Shown here piece after piece: positions 61,052 to 64,000 of a stretch of 64,000 bases of DNA. Both the position numbers and the translations under genes were made by a program. The DNA is taken from NCBI GenBank assembly GCA_963840095.1, contig CAWIXN010000013.1, positions 372,001 through 436,000 of the forward strand, in the 5' to 3' direction. This DNA is from DATBGO01 sp963840095. Lineage in GTDB: Bacteria > Actinomycetota > Actinomycetes > Streptosporangiales > Streptosporangiaceae. Position 1 is the stretch's first letter; each line of letters opens with the position of its first letter. The notes below the pieces were generated by a model. The model worked only from the letters and a program-made list of their open reading frames with translations. It had not been told where the DNA came from and did no database searches.

Positions 61052-61939
61052 TCAGCGGCCCCGCATTACCTCCCGGATCAGCTGGGCAGTGCCGCTCGGC
61101 GTCCGTCCGACCCGCACCCCCACCTTCTCCAGCGCGTCCTTCTTGGCCTGCGCGGTGCCTGCTGAGCCGGAGATGATCGCGCCCGCATGGCCCATCGTCC
61201 GGCCCTCCGGTGCGGTGAACCCCGCGACGTACGCGACTACCGGCTTGGTGACATTCCGTTCGACGAAGGTCGCGGCTCGCTCCTCTGCGTCACCGCCGAT
61301 CTCGCCGATCATCACGATCGCCTCGGTCTCCGGATCCTCCTGGAACGCGCGCAGGCAGTCGATGTGCGTGGTCCCGACGATCGGGTCACCGCCGATGCCC
61401 ACCGCGGTCGTGAAGCCGATGTCTCGTAGTTCGTACATCATCTGGTAGGTCAGCGTGCCCGACTTGGACACCAGGCCGATCCGGCCTTCCGTGGTGATAT
61501 CCGCGGGGATGATCCCGGCGTTCGACTTGCCCGGCGACGCGACGCCCGGGCAGTTCGGGCCGACGATCCTGGTGACGTTGCCGCGCGCGCTCGCATAGGC
61601 CCAGAACGCCGCCGTGTCGTGCACCGGGATGCCCTCGGTGATCACGACGACCAGCGGGATCTGCGCGTCGATCGCCTCGATCACCGCATCCTTGGTGCCT
61701 GCCGGAGGCACGAACACCACCGAGACGTCAGCGCCGGTGGCCGACATCGCGTCCGCGACCGTCCCGAATACGGGCACCGCCGTATCGGCCAGCTCGATCG
61801 TCTGGCCGGCCTTGCGCGGGTTGGTCCCGCCCACCACCTGGGTGCCGGCCGCCAGCATCCTGGCCCCGTGCTTGCGGCCCTCGGAGCCGGTGATGCCCTG
61901 CACGACGATCCGGCTCTGGCCATTCAGGAAGATTGCCAT
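61052..61939 (-). CDS. sucD: succinate--CoA ligase subunit alpha
   Basis: 295 residues. CoA-binding Rossmann IVVQGITGSEGRKHG, GLVSKSGTLTYQM, and the phosphohistidine loop GHAGAIISGSAGTAQAKKD near residue 245. It forms the TCA-cycle enzyme with SucC, making ATP or GTP from succinyl-CoA. The start at 61939 is separated from the sucC stop by one base. Confidence 0.97.
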   Translation of the reverse strand: MAIFLNGQSRIVVQGITGSEGRKHGARMLAAGTQVVGGTNPRKAGQTIELADTAVPVFGTVADAMSATGADVSVVFVPPAGTKDAVIEAIDAQIPLVVVITEGIPVHDTAAFWAYASARGNVTRIVGPNCPGVASPGKSNAGIIPADITTEGRIGLVSKSGTLTYQMMYELRDIGFTTAVGIGGDPIVGTTHIDCLRAFQEDPETEAIVMIGEIGGDAEERAATFVERNVTKPVVAYVAGFTAPEGRTMGHAGAIISGSAGTAQAKKDALEKVGVRVGRTPSGTAQLIREVMRGR

Positions 61940-61940
61940 C

Positions 61941-63137
61941 TCATGCTCCCGTCGGGGCCGCGGCGGCCAGCTCGGCGGCCCGCCGCGCCGCATCGTCCAT
62001 GGTCGCGACCTGCTCGACCACGGCGATGCCCGCCTCGTCGAGGATGCGGTGGCCTTCCGCAGCGTTATTGCCGTCCAGGCGCACGACGATCGGGTGGCTC
62101 ACCTGGTCACCGCGGGCGCTGAGCATGCCGATCGCCGACACGATGCCGTCCGCCACCGCGTCGCAGGAGGTGATCCCGCCGAACACGTTGACCAGGACGC
62201 TGCGGACCGACGGGTCGGCCAGCACGATCTCCAGTCCGTCGGCCATCACCTGAGCCGACGCCCCGCCGCCGATGTCGAGGAAGTTGGCCGGGCGGATACC
62301 GCCGAACGCCTCGCCCGCATAGGCGACGACGTCGAGCGTGGACATCACCAGGCCGGCTCCGTTGCCGATGACGCCGACCTGGCCGTCGAGCTTAACGTAG
62401 TTAAGGTGCTTGGCCTTGGCGCGCGCCTCGAGCGGATCGGTGGCGCTCGGATCGGCGAACCGGCCGAAGTCCTGCCGGAAGGCGGCATTGTCGTCCAGGG
62501 TGACCTTGGCGTCGAGCGCGATCACCCGCCCGTCTCCGGTGTAGACGAGCGGGTTGACCTCCACCAGCGTGGCGTCCGCGTCGGCGAACACCGCCCACAG
62601 GCGCTCGGCGAGCGCGGCGGCGCCATCCAGCGCCTCCGGCGGCAGGCCGCCTGCGGCCACGATCTCGGCCGCCTTCTGAGCGTCCACCCCGGTGAGCGGG
62701 TCAACGATGATCTTGGCCAGCGCCTCGGGGCTGGTCCTGGCCACTTCCTCGATCTCGACGCCGCCCTGCACCGAGCACATCGACAGGAAGGTGCGGTCCG
62801 CCCGGTCGAGCAGGAACGACAGGTAATACTCCTGCGCGATGTCGGTGTCCTCGGCGACCAGGACGGCGTGGACGATATGGCCCTTGATATCCATGCCGAG
62901 GATCTGACGCGCCTTGGCCTCGGTCTCGTCGGGCCCGTTGGCCAGTTTCACCCCGCCCGCCTTCCCGCGCCCCCCGGTCTTCACTTGCGCCTTGATCACG
63001 ACATTCGGTTTCCCGGCGGCCGCGAAATCCGCCGCGATCGCTCGCGCTTCCTCCGGGGTGTGCGCCACCTTGCCCCGCGGAATCGGAACGTTGTACTCCG
63101 CGAAGAGCTCCTTCGCCTGATACTCGAACAGGTCCAC
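61941..63137 (-). CDS. sucC: succinate--CoA ligase subunit beta
   Basis: 398 residues. Begins MDLFEYQAKELFAEYNVPIP, the ATP-grasp domain has KAQVKTGGRGKAGGVKLA, and the C-terminal CoA-binding-like region has ANFLDIGGGASAQVMADGLE, VNVFGGITSCDAVA. GTG start at 63137. First gene of sucC-sucD on the minus strand, followed by the DUF6350 gene. Confidence 0.97.
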   Translation of the reverse strand: MDLFEYQAKELFAEYNVPIPRGKVAHTPEEARAIAADFAAAGKPNVVIKAQVKTGGRGKAGGVKLANGPDETEAKARQILGMDIKGHIVHAVLVAEDTDIAQEYYLSFLLDRADRTFLSMCSVQGGVEIEEVARTSPEALAKIIVDPLTGVDAQKAAEIVAAGGLPPEALDGAAALAERLWAVFADADATLVEVNPLVYTGDGRVIALDAKVTLDDNAAFRQDFGRFADPSATDPLEARAKAKHLNYVKLDGQVGVIGNGAGLVMSTLDVVAYAGEAFGGIRPANFLDIGGGASAQVMADGLEIVLADPSVRSVLVNVFGGITSCDAVADGIVSAIGMLSARGDQVSHPIVVRLDGNNAAEGHRILDEAGIAVVEQVATMDDAARRAAELAAAAPTGA

Positions 63138-63579
63138 TGGGGGGTCCGTCCTATTTCCGTCGATAGCCTTACGTCCGGTACGGGCCAGCGCGCGCTTGCT
63201 CGGTCCGCGACGGGCTAGCCAGCCACCATGTACCCAACCAAGCAGCCTAACGGGCGCCGCGGCCCGGTCCCGTTTCGGCCCGCTGATCGGGCCCGCACCT
63301 TAACCCGGCCGCCCTGACCGGCCGCCCTGACCCGGCCGTCTTGACCCGGCCGCCCTGACCCGGCCGCCCTGACCCGGCCGCCCTGACCCGGCCGCCCTGA
63401 CCCGGCCGCCCTGACCCGGCCGCCCTGACCCGGCCGCCCTGACCCGGCCGCCCTGACCCGGCCGCCCTGACCCGGCCGCCCTGACCCGGCCGCCCTGACC
63501 CGGCCGCCTTGACCCTGCCCTAAGGGCAGGTCCCAGGATTTAGCGGGTCGGGTACCGTGCCCGGCACTGGAGGAACACC
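63138..63579. other. sucC/merR divergent intergenic region
   Basis: Between the two divergent starts are about 165 bp of sucC upstream DNA, then the 14-bp array (63306-63514), a palindrome CTGCCCTAAGGGCAG (63515-63529) and the merR leader with GGAGG. No further gene. Confidence 0.6.
63306..63514. repeat. 15-copy 14-bp tandem array
   Basis: Fifteen near-identical units of CCGGCCGCCCTGAC, unspaced, one unit shortened to 13 bp and two with a T for C. It is a simple array without spacers, so not CRISPR. Copy number would be expected to vary between strains. Confidence 0.95.
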
Positions 63580-64000
63580 GTGAGGCTCATGACCATCGGC
63601 GAGTTCGCCGAGCGCACTCGCCTGTCCATCAAGGCCCTGCGCCTGTATCACGAGCTAAAGCTGCTGCTACCCGCCCGCGTCGACCCCGGCTCCGGCTACC
63701 GGTTCTATTCCGAGGACCAGGTGGAACCGGCTCGTCTAGTTGGAAACCTCCGCCGGGCCGGTATGCCGCTGGGCCTCATCGCGTCGGTCATGACCATGGA
63801 TGGCGCCCAGGCCGCCCAGGCCGTGGCCGACTGGTGGGCACAGACCACGACCAAGGTCGCGCAGCAGCAGGCGCTGGTGTCCTACCTCCAGGCGCGCCTC
63901 GCAGGAAGGGTCCAGGCCAGGTACGACATCAAGGTGCGCTCGATGCCCGCGCGCCAAGTCCTCACCATCAGCAGGCACCTGCACATCGATGAGACCGATC
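63580..64000 (+). CDS. MerR-family regulator, partial (runs off right edge)
   Basis: The first 140 residues of a MerR-type activator. The winged helix is MTIGEFAERTRLSIKALRLY, HELKLLLPARVDPGSGYRFY, then a dimerisation helix and the beginning of a GyrI-like effector domain (YDIKVRSMPARQVLTISRHL), as in BmrR/BltR-type drug-binding members. GTG at 63580 follows GGAGGA by 6 nt. Likely responds to a small cationic or hydrophobic molecule; the target gene lies beyond the window. Confidence 0.93.
   Translation, partial: MRLMTIGEFAERTRLSIKALRLYHELKLLLPARVDPGSGYRFYSEDQVEPARLVGNLRRAGMPLGLIASVMTMDGAQAAQAVADWWAQTTTKVAQQQALVSYLQARLAGRVQARYDIKVRSMPARQVLTISRHLHIDETD

Noticed and set aside
63306..63514. CRISPR array
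   Set aside because: The units are directly adjacent with no spacers, only 14 bp long, and no cas genes are near.

Overview
The window is high-GC actinobacterial chromosome, probably Streptosporangiales-like. The evidence is a very GC-rich third codon position, many GTG/TTG starts, several promoters placed so that transcripts would be leaderless, and typical content: GatCAB with a GltX, a DUF6350 membrane protein beside sucCD, etfBA, DUF3467 and DUF2630 proteins, and a B12-independent methionine synthase-like protein. The genus is an inference.

Positions 1-16.4 kb are accessory. They hold an edge-truncated AstE/AspA-family gene, a YihY/BrkB membrane protein, a frameshifted winged-helix gene, a DHA2 drug-efflux protein, a two-gene TIR-domain operon (5.2-8.4 kb), small stress-type genes with HxlR and TetR regulators, a tautomerase, a ChbG-type deacetylase and a Phd/PIN toxin-antitoxin pair. 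From 12.5 to 16.2 kb is a graveyard of IS110, IS982 and other transposase remnants, with an enoyl-CoA hydratase tail. Two tRNA genes (Glu-CTC, Gln-CTG) close this zone.

Positions 16.9-64 kb are mostly core genome: gltX and a fumarylacetoacetate hydrolase-type gene; a ferritin-like protein and a threonine synthase-like enzyme; serA-leuB; two GGDEF-EAL proteins; metG; lepB; gatCAB; ligA; a MetE-like protein; GntR; mnmA and a cysteine desulfurase; etfBA; folD; an ArsR-SRPBCC-VOC operon; purN-purH; amt; a DUF6350 protein; sucC-sucD; and an edge-truncated MerR regulator. GltX, tRNA-Gln and GatCAB fit together as the indirect Gln-tRNA pathway. The cysteine desulfurase can feed sulfur to MnmA.

The strongest unusual signal is upstream of metG. 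A leaderless 12-residue leader peptide with tandem Met codons is followed by two hairpins that can exclude each other, a ribosome-mediated attenuator for methionyl-tRNA synthetase. Other points are the paired TIR genes, a recurrent habit of short tandem repeats abutting stop codons (leuB, gatB, a GGDEF-EAL gene, amt), a 15-copy 14-bp array before merR, and two copies of a ~48-nt GATC-bounded intergenic element.
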